NCBI GenBank assembly: GCA_944325355.1
Contig: CALUZS010000016.1
Location: 1-64,000, forward strand
Source: an uncultured Parabacteroides sp.
Lineage (GTDB): Bacteria; Bacteroidota; Bacteroidia; Bacteroidales; Tannerellaceae
DNA: 64,000 bases
Direction: 5' to 3'
Of this stretch, positions 53,798 through 64,000 are shown one piece after another. The notes beneath the pieces were generated by a model that saw only the letters and a program-made list of their open reading frames with translations, was not told the DNA's origin and did no database searches. Position 1 is the first letter of the stretch; each line of letters starts with the position of its first letter. A program made the position numbers and the translations under genes.

Positions 53798-56056
53798 TTA
53801 AACAGGATCTCCTTCGCTGAGACGTATTATCTGGTTGTGCTCCCCGACAATCCAGACAATATCGCCTTGCTGGAATATAGTAGAGGGAGGCGGGTTTTTA
53901 ATGGAGGTGTTTCCCCGTTCGATACCGACAACTAAGCAGGCTGCCTGGTCGCGGATGCCAGATTCCAGAATAGTCCGTCCGATTAGTTTTGAGTCATTGT
54001 CAATAATGAATTGTTCGATATTGATTTCCCGGCTTGGAACAACAAGGTTTTCGGATATTTTATTTTCCTGGTCGATGTATTTCCGGAAAGTTTCTATATC
54101 GTTGTCTACACCGGCGATAATCAGTTTGTCGAATGGGTAAATCCGCTCATTCCCTCCCGGAATATTAATCCGCTGGTTTCCTCGGATAATTGTTACGACA
54201 TTTATGTTGTATTTTTTTCTGAAATTCAATTCTTTCAGCATTTGTCCGATGAAAGGAGAGTTTTGTTTTACCGTAAAGTCGGCAAGATGGAGGTCTCTTT
54301 CCAGCATGTGGTTGACAAAGCTTTGATTGATTGCTGTCGATTTCATCTGTTCCATTTCCCGGGCGGAAAGGTTATTGAAAAAATGCCGCTCCATGAGAAT
54401 AGATTGTTTCTTAAGCCTTTTGGAAAAGATGATAAAAATAATAAAAGCCATTGCGATGAAAACCAACAATCCGGTGGCGGCATTGATGATTTTTCCGACA
54501 GGGAACATGATAAGCGCCATACATAGTAATATTCGTACGATTATTAGAGACACTAACGGCCCTCGGTTGTATTTGCTGTCGTTCCACAGTTGTTGGAACT
54601 CGGCAGAGTGATTTTTTTTCATGATGATGGCTCTCAGCAGGGGCGCTATGAGCACAAATATAAGGATAAGCGAGATGATGTCTCCTTTTATTCCGGGAAG
54701 TTCTCGATGGATGAAAGGCACAGCGAATTGCAGCCAGGAAAAAATCAATACAACTGTTACAGCCGTGTAAGTGCCTACGATGCGGAGCAGGGAGCGAAGG
54801 AGTTTTTTCCAAGTACTTTTCTGCTTGATTGTATTTGCGCCCGATGAATACCGTTCGAGGAATTTTCGCCAAGGCAAAGGAATAATCTGATCGGCAACTT
54901 TATAAATCGGCTCTGATAATTGAATCATATAGGGCGTCAGGAATGTCGTAATTACGGAGACCGCAACAACAATGGGGTACAGGAAATCACCGGTTACGTG
55001 GAGTGAGGTTCCTAAGCCGGCAATGATGAATGCAAATTCTCCGATTTGTGTGAGAGAGCATCCGGATTGGATGGCTATTTTCAGCGGTTGCCCGGACAGC
55101 AATATCCCGGATGAAGCAAAAAACAGTTGTCCGAGAAGGACAATTCCCGTAATAATCAGTATGGGGAATTTGTATTCCCAAAGAATTATTGGGTCGATGA
55201 GCATCCCGACCGAAACAAAGAAAATCGCCCCAAACAGGTTCTTTACAGGTTGCAACAGTTGCTCTATTCGTTCAGCTTCGATTGTCTCTGCAAGAATCGA
55301 ACCCATCAGAAATGCGCCTAAGGCAGAAGAAAAACCGGCTTGCGTTGCAATGATGACCATCCCCAGGCATAATCCGATGCTAGTGATGAGGAGCGTTTCG
55401 TCATTTAGGTAAGATCTGAATTTTTTAAGGAAAGATGGTATGATATATATTCCTATAATAAAACTGAAAAGTAGGAATATCACTAATTTGAGAACGCTGT
55501 TTAGCAGCTCCATCCCTTCAACTTCTTTACTGACAGCAACGGTCGACAGTAAAACCATCAGCAATACAGCGAAGAGGTCTTCGATAACCAAGATGCCGAA
55601 TACGATGCTTGCAAATTTTTGTTCCCGGAGTCCCATGTCATCGAGCGCCTTGAATACGATAGTAGTGGAAGACATTGCAAGCATTCCTCCGAGAAACAGA
55701 CTGTTTATGTGTCCCCATCCGAGGATTAGTCCGACAGAATAACCAAGTGTCATCATGCCTATTACGATTGTAATTGCGGCGAAGATGGCCGTTCCTCCGA
55801 TTTTGAACAGTTTTTTGAAACTAAATTCCAGCCCTAGGGCGAAAAGTAGGAATATGATACCGAGGTTGGACCATATTTGGATGCTCTCTGAGTTTGATAC
55901 ACTTGGAAACCACTGGAAATGAGGTCCAGCCAAAATCCCGGCAACGATATAGCCTAAGACGACCGGCTGTTTCAGCTTTTTAAATAACACCGTGACAATT
56001 CCGGCTACAATCAGGATTACTCCGAGGTCAAAAATTAAAGATGCTATATTCGACAT
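53798..56056 (-). CDS. CPA2-family cation:proton antiporter with two RCK-C domains
   Basis: The 752-residue protein has about twelve membrane helices of the Na+/H+ exchanger fold (residues 1-390). It carries VVLGYIVAGILAGPHFQWFP, FALGLEFSFKKLFKIGG and FSSALGAFLMGSILAETIEA, as in KefB/KefC-type CPA2 carriers. Further membrane segments lie near 430-560. The C-terminus carries two TrkA-C-like domains in tandem (about 595-670 and 675-752, with FIGQMLKEL and LIGRTILESGI) and no TrkA-N NAD-binding domain. It probably exchanges K+ or Na+ for H+. It sits upstream of kdsB on the same strand. Confidence 0.85.
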   Translation of the reverse strand: MSNIASLIFDLGVILIVAGIVTVLFKKLKQPVVLGYIVAGILAGPHFQWFPSVSNSESIQIWSNLGIIFLLFALGLEFSFKKLFKIGGTAIFAAITIVIGMMTLGYSVGLILGWGHINSLFLGGMLAMSSTTIVFKALDDMGLREQKFASIVFGILVIEDLFAVLLMVLLSTVAVSKEVEGMELLNSVLKLVIFLLFSFIIGIYIIPSFLKKFRSYLNDETLLITSIGLCLGMVIIATQAGFSSALGAFLMGSILAETIEAERIEQLLQPVKNLFGAIFFVSVGMLIDPIILWEYKFPILIITGIVLLGQLFFASSGILLSGQPLKIAIQSGCSLTQIGEFAFIIAGLGTSLHVTGDFLYPIVVAVSVITTFLTPYMIQLSEPIYKVADQIIPLPWRKFLERYSSGANTIKQKSTWKKLLRSLLRIVGTYTAVTVVLIFSWLQFAVPFIHRELPGIKGDIISLILIFVLIAPLLRAIIMKKNHSAEFQQLWNDSKYNRGPLVSLIIVRILLCMALIMFPVGKIINAATGLLVFIAMAFIIFIIFSKRLKKQSILMERHFFNNLSAREMEQMKSTAINQSFVNHMLERDLHLADFTVKQNSPFIGQMLKELNFRKKYNINVVTIIRGNQRINIPGGNERIYPFDKLIIAGVDNDIETFRKYIDQENKISENLVVPSREINIEQFIIDNDSKLIGRTILESGIRDQAACLVVGIERGNTSIKNPPPSTIFQQGDIVWIVGEHNQIIRLSEGDPV

Positions 56057-56176
56057 GGCTTGTTTTTTCGACAGGCAAATTTATATATTTATTTTAATTC
56101 GGTGTTTTAATTGAATAGCCGAATTAATGGAGAAAAGTTCTTTCTTTTTCAGTGCCGGTCGTTTGGAACGGAGACT

Positions 56177-57574
56177 TTACGTATTCCCTTCAGGGATGGG
56201 AACCACATATATTTGGGCGTTTTCCTGCCGTACGATTTTTACGGGAGTTCCTTTTTCTATAAAACCGAAGTCAGAAACAGCATCGTATATCTCTTCTTTT
56301 ACAAATACCTTTCCGGAAGGGCGCAAATCGGTTGCTGCAAAGCCTTTGCTGCCAACCACCGATTTTATCTCGGAAAAGGGCTGTCCGTCCAACGCTGTTT
56401 CCAATGCGATTTTTTGGAATATTCCTTTCTTGCCAATTCTGGATGCCAGCCAAATTGCAAGTATGGAACCGAATAGCAGACCGGAAAGCACTGTCGATGA
56501 TGCTCTTATCAGCTGTTCTTTGTCGATGTGCCCGAAATTGAAATCGATATTGTTCAATAGAGCAGTTGTCAATCCGATAAAAATGCAGATAGCACCGCCT
56601 ATTCCGGCAATTCCGAATCCTGGTAGAGCGAATATTTCTATTAGGACCAAGATAATTCCGAATATGAACAATGCTATTTCCCAATAGAGTGCCAGCCCGT
56701 CGATATACAACGGGGCAAAATAAAGCACCGCCGCGGTTATGGCTACGATAGACGGGAATCCTAATCCGGGCGAATGCATTTCAAAATAGATTCCTCCTAT
56801 AATGAAAATGATTAGCATGGATTGCAGGATAGGATTCATCAGGAATCCTTTTAAGTTATCCAATAGTGTAGGTTGGTATTCTATGGTTTCATAATCGGCA
56901 AACCTGAGGTATTTGGAAATAACTTCTTCTTTTGTTTCGGCAATCCCATCGCAATATCCCCATTGGAGTGCTTCATCGGCAGTTAAGGTCAGGACTTTCC
57001 CCGAATCAGTAAGGTTTGGGATGATGGTTCGTTCGTCCACCATCGCTTCTGCTATCAGAGGGTCCCGTTTCCATTTCAGGATTGTGTCATTCCCTTGGAT
57101 GATTGTATCTTTTCCATGTGCTTCAGCGGTAGAGCGAATCATTGAACGCATATACGACTGGTATTTGTCCGGCATCGCTTTCCCGGTTTGTTCCACAACG
57201 GTTGCAGCGCCGATGTTAGCACCCTTACGCATGTAGATTTTCTTGCAGGCTATTGAAATAAGTGCTCCGGCTGATGCCGCATTGTTGTCGATAAAGACAT
57301 AGACTGGTATGGGGTTGTATAAAATTGCAGTCCGCATGGAGTCGGCTGCATCGACATATCCTCCGTAAGTGTTCATGTGGATGAGGACAGCGTCTGCGTT
57401 TAGTTTGTTGGCTTCATTCAATCCGTTTTTGAGGTAAATTTGGGTTGTGTTGTCAATCTCTTTCTTAATATTAATAATGTAGACATGTTTTTTCCCCGTA
57501 TTGGATAGGGAAGCGTGCGTACCCGGAATGTTTGAGAGTAACAATATAAATAAAAAAGCAAAAATTCTACACAT
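56177..57574 (-). CDS. NfeD-family membrane serine protease
   Basis: The 465-residue protein joins a ClpP-fold protease to a membrane anchor and an NfeD OB domain. After a signal peptide comes the protease part: LIHMNTYGGYVDAADSMR, then NNAASAGALISIACKKIYM with the catalytic Ser in ASAG, and the Lys in MPDKYQSYMRS. Four membrane helices (about 250-370) follow. The C-terminal NfeD domain has KVFVKEEIYDAVSDFGFIEK. Partners are usually SPFH/flotillin-type membrane proteins; none is adjacent. It is divergent from the thiamine operon. The 120-base gap to the antiporter gene shows nothing clear. Confidence 0.88.
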   Translation of the reverse strand: MCRIFAFLFILLLSNIPGTHASLSNTGKKHVYIINIKKEIDNTTQIYLKNGLNEANKLNADAVLIHMNTYGGYVDAADSMRTAILYNPIPVYVFIDNNAASAGALISIACKKIYMRKGANIGAATVVEQTGKAMPDKYQSYMRSMIRSTAEAHGKDTIIQGNDTILKWKRDPLIAEAMVDERTIIPNLTDSGKVLTLTADEALQWGYCDGIAETKEEVISKYLRFADYETIEYQPTLLDNLKGFLMNPILQSMLIIFIIGGIYFEMHSPGLGFPSIVAITAAVLYFAPLYIDGLALYWEIALFIFGIILVLIEIFALPGFGIAGIGGAICIFIGLTTALLNNIDFNFGHIDKEQLIRASSTVLSGLLFGSILAIWLASRIGKKGIFQKIALETALDGQPFSEIKSVVGSKGFAATDLRPSGKVFVKEEIYDAVSDFGFIEKGTPVKIVRQENAQIYVVPIPEGNT

Positions 57575-57752
57575 ATATTATATAATATGGTGTTAAAAAA
57601 CAGTGGCAAGTTAAGAATAAAAATACAATTGGCAAATAGAATCATCCGACAATCGGAATTTGTTTGCAGATAAATTCCGGTTTATGATTTAAATAATCAT
57701 AAATTTGAATATGCAATTTTTCTATCTCGTTAAATAGTCCCAATTTTGTAAT

Positions 57753-57835
57753 TGGAAAAAGGGGTGCCAATATCGGATGGCTGAGATTATACCCGATGAA
57801 CCTGATACGGTTAGTACCGTCGGAGGGATTTTCTA
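57753..57835 (+). promoter_or_regulatory. TPP riboswitch
   Basis: The aptamer shows GGGGTGCC (57761-57768), CTGAGA (57781-57786), ACCC, GATGAACCTGAT, the CGGTTAGTACCG stem-loop (57808-57819) and CGGAGGGA (57821-57828). This is the complete THI element; GGAAAA and TTTTC close P1. It precedes thiE-thiC-thi4, so thiamine pyrophosphate should switch the operon off. The rest of the 333-base gap (57575-57752) is AT-rich, with a small hairpin at 57679-57701. Confidence 0.96.
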
Positions 57836-57871
57836 TCAAAGAACTATTACAGCTTTCCCAATTTTGCAAGG

Positions 57872-57903
57872 TCTCCTTTTTCGGTTAATCAAGAAGAAGG
57901 AGA
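57872..57903 (+). promoter_or_regulatory. Shine-Dalgarno-sequestering hairpin of the TPP riboswitch
   Basis: TCTCCTTTTTC (57872-57882) can pair with GAAGAAGGAGA (57893-57903) with one G·T. The second arm holds the ribosome-binding site AAGGAGA just before the thiE ATG at 57908. There is no T tract, so control is probably translational. Confidence 0.65.
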
Positions 57904-57907
57904 TTAT

Positions 57908-60266
<2,359 letters not shown>

Positions 60267-60296
60267 AAAATAATCATATTAAAAAACGCGAGAAAG

Positions 60297-61070
60297 ATGA
60301 TTGAAACTAAAGTATCTCAAGGTATAGTTAGTACGTACTTTGAGAAATTGGAGCAAAATTTGATGTTGGATGTTGCAATTGTCGGAGGTGGTCCTTCCGG
60401 AATTGTGGCAGCATATTATCTTGCCAAGGCAGGATTGAAGGTGGCTCAATTTGACCGTAAGCTTGCACCTGGAGGTGGAATGTGGGGCGGAGCCATGATG
60501 TTTAACCAGATAGTTATCCAGGAAGAAGCAATAGATATTGTGAAAGAATTTGGGATCAACCATAAAAAGTTTTCAGATAACCTTTATGTGATGGATTCCG
60601 TGGAGAGCACGTCTGCATTGCTTTATCATGCGGTACACGCCGGAGCTACATTATTTAATTGTTATTCGGTAGAAGATGTCATCTTCAAAAATGAAAAAGT
60701 CAGTGGGGTAGTTGTTAATTGGACTCCTGTTTTGCGGGAGGGATTGCATGTTGACCCGTTGAATATCTTGGCAAAAATAGTGATAGACGGAACCGGTCAT
60801 GACAGTGAAATAGCAAGGACAGTTGCACGTAAGAACGGAATCCGTTTGGCAACAGAAACAGGTGATGTCATAGGCGAACGTTCTTTGGATGTTGTTGCCG
60901 GAGAAGATGAAGTCGTAAAAGGAACGAAAGAAATCTATCCCGGATTGTATGTGTGCGGTATGGCAGCTTCTGCCGTATCGGGTACGCCCCGTATGGGACC
61001 CATCTTCGGAGGTATGTTGATGTCTGGAAAGAAAGTGGCAGATGAAATCATTTCCCGTCTAAAGGGATAA
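60297..61070 (+). CDS. thi4: Thi4-type thiazole synthase, His variant (sulfide-dependent)
   Basis: The 257-residue protein is a Thi4/Thi1-family ADP-thiazole synthase. It has the dinucleotide motif DVAIVGGGPSGIVAAYYLAK (residues 25-44), LAPGGGMWGGAMMFNQIV, and a C-terminal GTPRMGPIFGGMLMSGKKVA. In yeast and plants a cysteine at the active site gives up its sulfur once. Here that position is His151 in REGLHVDPL, as in methanogen enzymes, which use free sulfide and turn over repeatedly. The protein thus replaces ThiG/ThiS/ThiH, none of which is in the operon. It is the last gene of the TPP-controlled operon. Confidence 0.9.
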   Translation: MIETKVSQGIVSTYFEKLEQNLMLDVAIVGGGPSGIVAAYYLAKAGLKVAQFDRKLAPGGGMWGGAMMFNQIVIQEEAIDIVKEFGINHKKFSDNLYVMDSVESTSALLYHAVHAGATLFNCYSVEDVIFKNEKVSGVVVNWTPVLREGLHVDPLNILAKIVIDGTGHDSEIARTVARKNGIRLATETGDVIGERSLDVVAGEDEVVKGTKEIYPGLYVCGMAASAVSGTPRMGPIFGGMLMSGKKVADEIISRLKG

Positions 61071-61098
61071 AGGGATTCATCTGTATAATTGTATAATT

Positions 61099-61146
61099 CT
61101 CCGATGCAGTATTTCAAACAATTGATTGCGCATCGGAGTTTTTTTA
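61099..61146 (+). terminator. Terminator of the thiamine operon
   Basis: CTCCGATGC (61099-61107) pairs with GCATCGGAG (61130-61138) across a 22-base loop and is followed by eight T. Confidence 0.88.
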
Positions 61147-61161
61147 TTTTTTTTATTTTTC

Positions 61162-61192
61162 TTTGTCCGATTTCCGATAAATGTTATATTTG
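61162..61192 (+). promoter_or_regulatory. Promoter of the ECF sigma factor gene
   Basis: TTTG (61162-61165) and TATATTTG (61185-61192) are 19 bases apart, a full consensus match for the primary sigma factor. The ATG is at 61226. Confidence 0.72.
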
Positions 61193-61225
61193 TGAATGAA
61201 ATGAGTTATCAATAGATATTCTTTT

Positions 61226-61792
61226 ATGAGTTTGGATATAAAAGAACTTTTGAAGGCAGTTGCAGAGGATAATAGAAATGCATATAATAAATTTTATGAT
61301 TTATTTTACATGGATGTTTTCCGTTTTTGCTTCTCGTATCTGCAAAATAGCGAAGCTTGCAAAGAAATTGTTTCGGAAGTGTTTTTCTCTGTTTGGAAGT
61401 ATCGTCACCGCTTGCCTGAAGTTGCCAATATCTCTGTATATCTATATGTCATGACAAGAAATAGAGTATTGAATTACTTGCGGACACAATCACCTTTTAA
61501 TTTGGTATCATTGGATGAAGTCTCGGTCTTTTATGAAACATCAGATTCATCGTCTTCTCCTAGTAACGACATTGAATCGAAAGAATTGAATGAATTGCTA
61601 ACTTCTATTGTGAATGGATTGCCCGACAAAATGCGGATGATTTTTATGATGGTTCGTGTGAATGGATTGAAATATAAAGAAGTTGCCGAGATAATGGGAA
61701 TAAAAGAAAGCACGGTTCGGGTACAAATGAAGGCCGCTGCCAATAAAATCTATTCGCAGATAAAACTTTTGTATCCAGATATTTTAAGATGA
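61226..61792 (+). CDS. ECF RNA polymerase sigma-70 factor (Bacteroidetes type)
   Basis: The 188-residue sigma factor has region 2 (AYNKFYDLFYMDVFRFCFSY, then EIVSEVFFSVWKYRHRL) and region 4 (LPDKMRMIFMMVRVNGLKYK, then EVAEIMGIKESTVRVQMKAA), joined by an acidic, serine-rich linker (about 100-118). It belongs to the group that controls SusC-type receptors in response to outer-membrane signalling. Normally a FecR-type anti-sigma gene follows; here the next gene, 276 bases on, is the receptor itself. It is transcribed from its own housekeeping promoter. Confidence 0.92.
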   Translation: MSLDIKELLKAVAEDNRNAYNKFYDLFYMDVFRFCFSYLQNSEACKEIVSEVFFSVWKYRHRLPEVANISVYLYVMTRNRVLNYLRTQSPFNLVSLDEVSVFYETSDSSSSPSNDIESKELNELLTSIVNGLPDKMRMIFMMVRVNGLKYKEVAEIMGIKESTVRVQMKAAANKIYSQIKLLYPDILR

Positions 61793-62068
61793 TATAAAGC
61801 TGTTTGCACTCTTTATTACTAAAAATAATTTGTTAAAATCGTTTTTTTATTAAACAAAAATAGAATATGACTACTCCTTATTAATGAAATTCCGAAAATA
61901 TACAGAAGAATAAGTAAAAAAGGGATAAAAAGACATTATGTATTTTATAAACTTATTTTATTTATAAATGTGTGTGTGATTGCGGATTTTTGAGAAACTG
62001 GAATAAAAACTATTAAATTATTAATTATTTATAAGAAAAAAGTAATAGCTAATTTTAAATGAAAGAGT
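61793..62068 (+). other. AT-rich gap between sigma factor and SusC gene
   Basis: The 276 bases are strongly AT-rich and contain no open frame long enough for an anti-sigma factor, no terminator and no TAnnTTTG box that I trust. An ECF-dependent promoter for the receptor gene probably lies here but cannot be pointed to. Confidence 0.5.
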
Positions 62069-64000
62069 ATGAAGAGAAGAACTAACCTATTATTTACCCC
62101 TCCCCATTGGCGTAAATATCTGGTATCTAGTGTATTGCTAGCTTCTTTGAGCGGAACTCCGTTTCTGCTTAATGCGGCAGGGCTTTCACAGAACGTTAGA
62201 ATTTCATTGGTATTAAATGATGTTTCTTTAGGGGATGCTTTGGATGCTTTAAAAGAGCAAAGTAATTATGCTTTTTTATATCGGTCGGATGAAATTGATT
62301 TGGGGCAGAGCGTATCGATCAATGCCAAATCAAAAAAACTGGTGGATGTCTTGGATAACCTGGTCGGGAACCTCGGTTTGAAATACAAAATAGAAGACAA
62401 CCACATTGTTTTGTATAGAACTGAAATGGTAGGGCCGGAGCTTCCTGGTGCGGAACAAGAGGATGGAACTATCCGTGGAACGGTTTCCGATGCACAAGGA
62501 CAACCGCTGCCTGGTGTTGCGGTGCTATTGAAAGGAACATCGAATGGTGTTACTTCCGATATTAACGGTTACTATATTATTAGAGCTTCGAGAGGAGATG
62601 TGTTGCAGTTCTCTTATATGGGTTTTAAAACTCAGGAAGTAACAGTCGGGAAAAACCAATCTATGAATATCGTGTTGCAGGAGGATGTTCAGGAATTGGA
62701 CGAAGCGGTAATTGTCGGTATGGGACAGCAACGTAAAGCTTCGGTCGTAGGTTCTATTGCATCTGTACCTGTTGACGATTTAAAAATACCTCAGAGAAAC
62801 TTGACGAACTCATTGTCGGGACGTATTGCCGGTACAGTTGTCGTGCAACGTTCAGGTGAGCCGGGGCAGGACAATGCAAATTTCTGGATTCGCGGTCTCT
62901 CCACGTTCGGGTCGAATCAAACTCCTTTGGTCCTGGTTGATGGTGTTGAGCGTGACATGTCGGATTTGTCCATAGAAGAGGTGGAATCTATTTCAGTTTT
63001 GAAAGACGCGTCGGCAACAGCCGTATACGGAGTTCGCGCGGCAAATGGAGTCGTTTTGGTTAATACCCGTAAAGGTGTTGCACAAAAGACCTCTATCGAA
63101 GTGAAGTTGGAATCCGGTATTTCGGATCTTCCGACACTGCCGAAATTATTGGATGGTGCGAACTATGCAATGTTGTATAACGAGGCTTACGGACAGGAGA
63201 ACTATTCGCCGGAATACATCGAGAATTTGAGGAACGGGACAAACCGCTTCCTTTATCCGAATGTTAACTGGATTGATGAGGTTTTCAATAAATTTTCAAA
63301 TAACACAAACGCCGCAATTAATATACGAGGCGGAGGAGAGGTGGCCCGCTACTTTGTAAACGCAAGTTTCGTTCAGGATAATGGTAACTTGAAAAACAAT
63401 CCGGAGAATGATTATAATTCAAATATTACCTTGCGCCGTTACAACTTCCGTTCCAATATTGACTTGTCGCTGTCGAAAACAACGACTTTGAATATCGAAT
63501 TAGGAGCAAATATGACAGACCTTCATCAGCCTGGTGTAGGAAATGAATACTTGTATGGGACATGGTATTCACCAGTGGAAATGATTTACTATTACGCATA
63601 TCTGTCTACTCCTCTCTCTTGTCCGGTACGTGTCCCGATAGGCGAAGACGCTAACGGTAATATGCAGTGGGGATGGGGTGCTCCGACACAGATCGGTGAA
63701 GTCAATCCGGCAGAACGTCTGTTCGGTTCCGGATATGATAAAACTTTCCGTTCTCAGATTATGAGCCAGATTATTTTGAAACAGGATCTTTCGTTCTTAT
63801 TGAAAGGTTTGGATTTCATGGGCTCGTTCTCTTTCGACTCAAACAATCAGACTATCCAGAAAAGACGTAGGCATTCTTCAACGTACGGCGTTAATGGTGT
63901 GAATGACGATACGGGCGAGTTGATTGTACGTGAAGTCGATAAGGGAGACGAATATTTAGGATACGGCACTTCTACTACGGCAAACCGGGCACAAGAACTT
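62069..64000 (+). CDS. SusC/RagA-type TonB-dependent receptor with STN domain (partial)
   Basis: ATG at 62069 opens a frame of 644 codons that is still open at the window edge; complete relatives are about 1000-1150 residues. A signal region (YLVSSVLLASLSGTPFLLNA) is followed by an STN domain (ISLVLNDVSLGDALDALKEQ). Next come a carboxypeptidase-regulatory-like domain (GTVSDAQGQPLPGVAVLLKG), a TonB-box region (DEAVIVGMGQQR) and the plug (SLSGRIAGTVVVQRSGEPGQ, VLKDASATAVYGVRAANGVV). The barrel has begun. Such receptors import glycans or peptides with a SusD lipoprotein; the STN domain relays binding to an inner-membrane anti-sigma factor. The substrate is not readable. Confidence 0.93.
   Translation, partial: MKRRTNLLFTPPHWRKYLVSSVLLASLSGTPFLLNAAGLSQNVRISLVLNDVSLGDALDALKEQSNYAFLYRSDEIDLGQSVSINAKSKKLVDVLDNLVGNLGLKYKIEDNHIVLYRTEMVGPELPGAEQEDGTIRGTVSDAQGQPLPGVAVLLKGTSNGVTSDINGYYIIRASRGDVLQFSYMGFKTQEVTVGKNQSMNIVLQEDVQELDEAVIVGMGQQRKASVVGSIASVPVDDLKIPQRNLTNSLSGRIAGTVVVQRSGEPGQDNANFWIRGLSTFGSNQTPLVLVDGVERDMSDLSIEEVESISVLKDASATAVYGVRAANGVVLVNTRKGVAQKTSIEVKLESGISDLPTLPKLLDGANYAMLYNEAYGQENYSPEYIENLRNGTNRFLYPNVNWIDEVFNKFSNNTNAAINIRGGGEVARYFVNASFVQDNGNLKNNPENDYNSNITLRRYNFRSNIDLSLSKTTTLNIELGANMTDLHQPGVGNEYLYGTWYSPVEMIYYYAYLSTPLSCPVRVPIGEDANGNMQWGWGAPTQIGEVNPAERLFGSGYDKTFRSQIMSQIILKQDLSFLLKGLDFMGSFSFDSNNQTIQKRRRHSSTYGVNGVNDDTGELIVREVDKGDEYLGYGTSTTANRAQEL

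Overview
The window reads as chromosomal DNA of an anaerobic member of the order Bacteroidales. Evidence: TAnnTTTG (-7) promoter elements recur in front of genes, many secreted glycan-active enzymes are present, a SusC/RagA-type receptor with an STN domain lies at the right edge, and Bacteroidetes-type families occur (DUF4286, DUF4301, DUF3098, a succinyl-CoA:acetate CoA-transferase, an ECF sigma factor beside a SusC). Genus cannot be fixed from the sequence; a Tannerellaceae- or Odoribacteraceae-like gut bacterium is my guess. No tRNA, rRNA, CRISPR array, insertion sequence or prophage was seen.

Layout. 1-4 kb: a minus-strand operon (NAD(P)-binding oxidoreductase, MBL-like secreted protein, SnoaL-like lipoprotein, decayed flavin-oxidase gene) divergent from an HxlR regulator, then an AraC regulator divergent from an efflux operon. 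4-10.7 kb: efflux locus (membrane-fusion lipoprotein, RND pump broken by two deletions, structured spacer, outer-membrane factor, MATE exporter), distinctly more GC-rich than its surroundings. 10.9-19.3 kb: an unusual cluster of an IclR regulator, a beta-propeller/di-heme protein, a chorismatase/Rid-like enzyme, a lyxose-isomerase-like cupin and a 1333-residue secreted protein joining NPCBM, hydrazine-synthase-alpha-like propeller, two c-type haem motifs and a formylglycine-generating-enzyme-like domain. 19.6-24.7 kb: HAD-hotdog fusion plus menF, then pyrB-pyrI, a flavin reductase and an outer-membrane barrel.

24.8-41 kb: carbohydrate genes (GH78 rhamnosidase with lactaldehyde dehydrogenase, GH2, GH88) mixed with ruvC, a FadL-type channel, a RelA-type ppGpp synthetase with a degenerate hydrolase domain, DUF4301 and a CoA-transferase. 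41-53 kb: housekeeping genes (miaB, ftsX, DUF3098, uppP, truB, queA, folK, a 58-residue basic protein, metK behind a SAM-II-like riboswitch, pyrG, yidC). 53-57.6 kb, minus strand: kdsB, a CPA2 antiporter, an NfeD-type protease. 57.7-61.1 kb: a TPP-riboswitch operon thiE-thiC-thi4, in which the thiazole is probably made by a His-type, sulfide-using Thi4. 61.2-64 kb: an ECF sigma factor followed directly, with no anti-sigma gene, by an STN-containing SusC that runs off the window.

The strongest candidate for an undescribed system is the 10.9-19.3 kb cluster. Its two haem proteins together match the domain layout of the beta-gamma and alpha subunits of hydrazine synthase, but sit in a setting that makes hydrazine synthesis unlikely.
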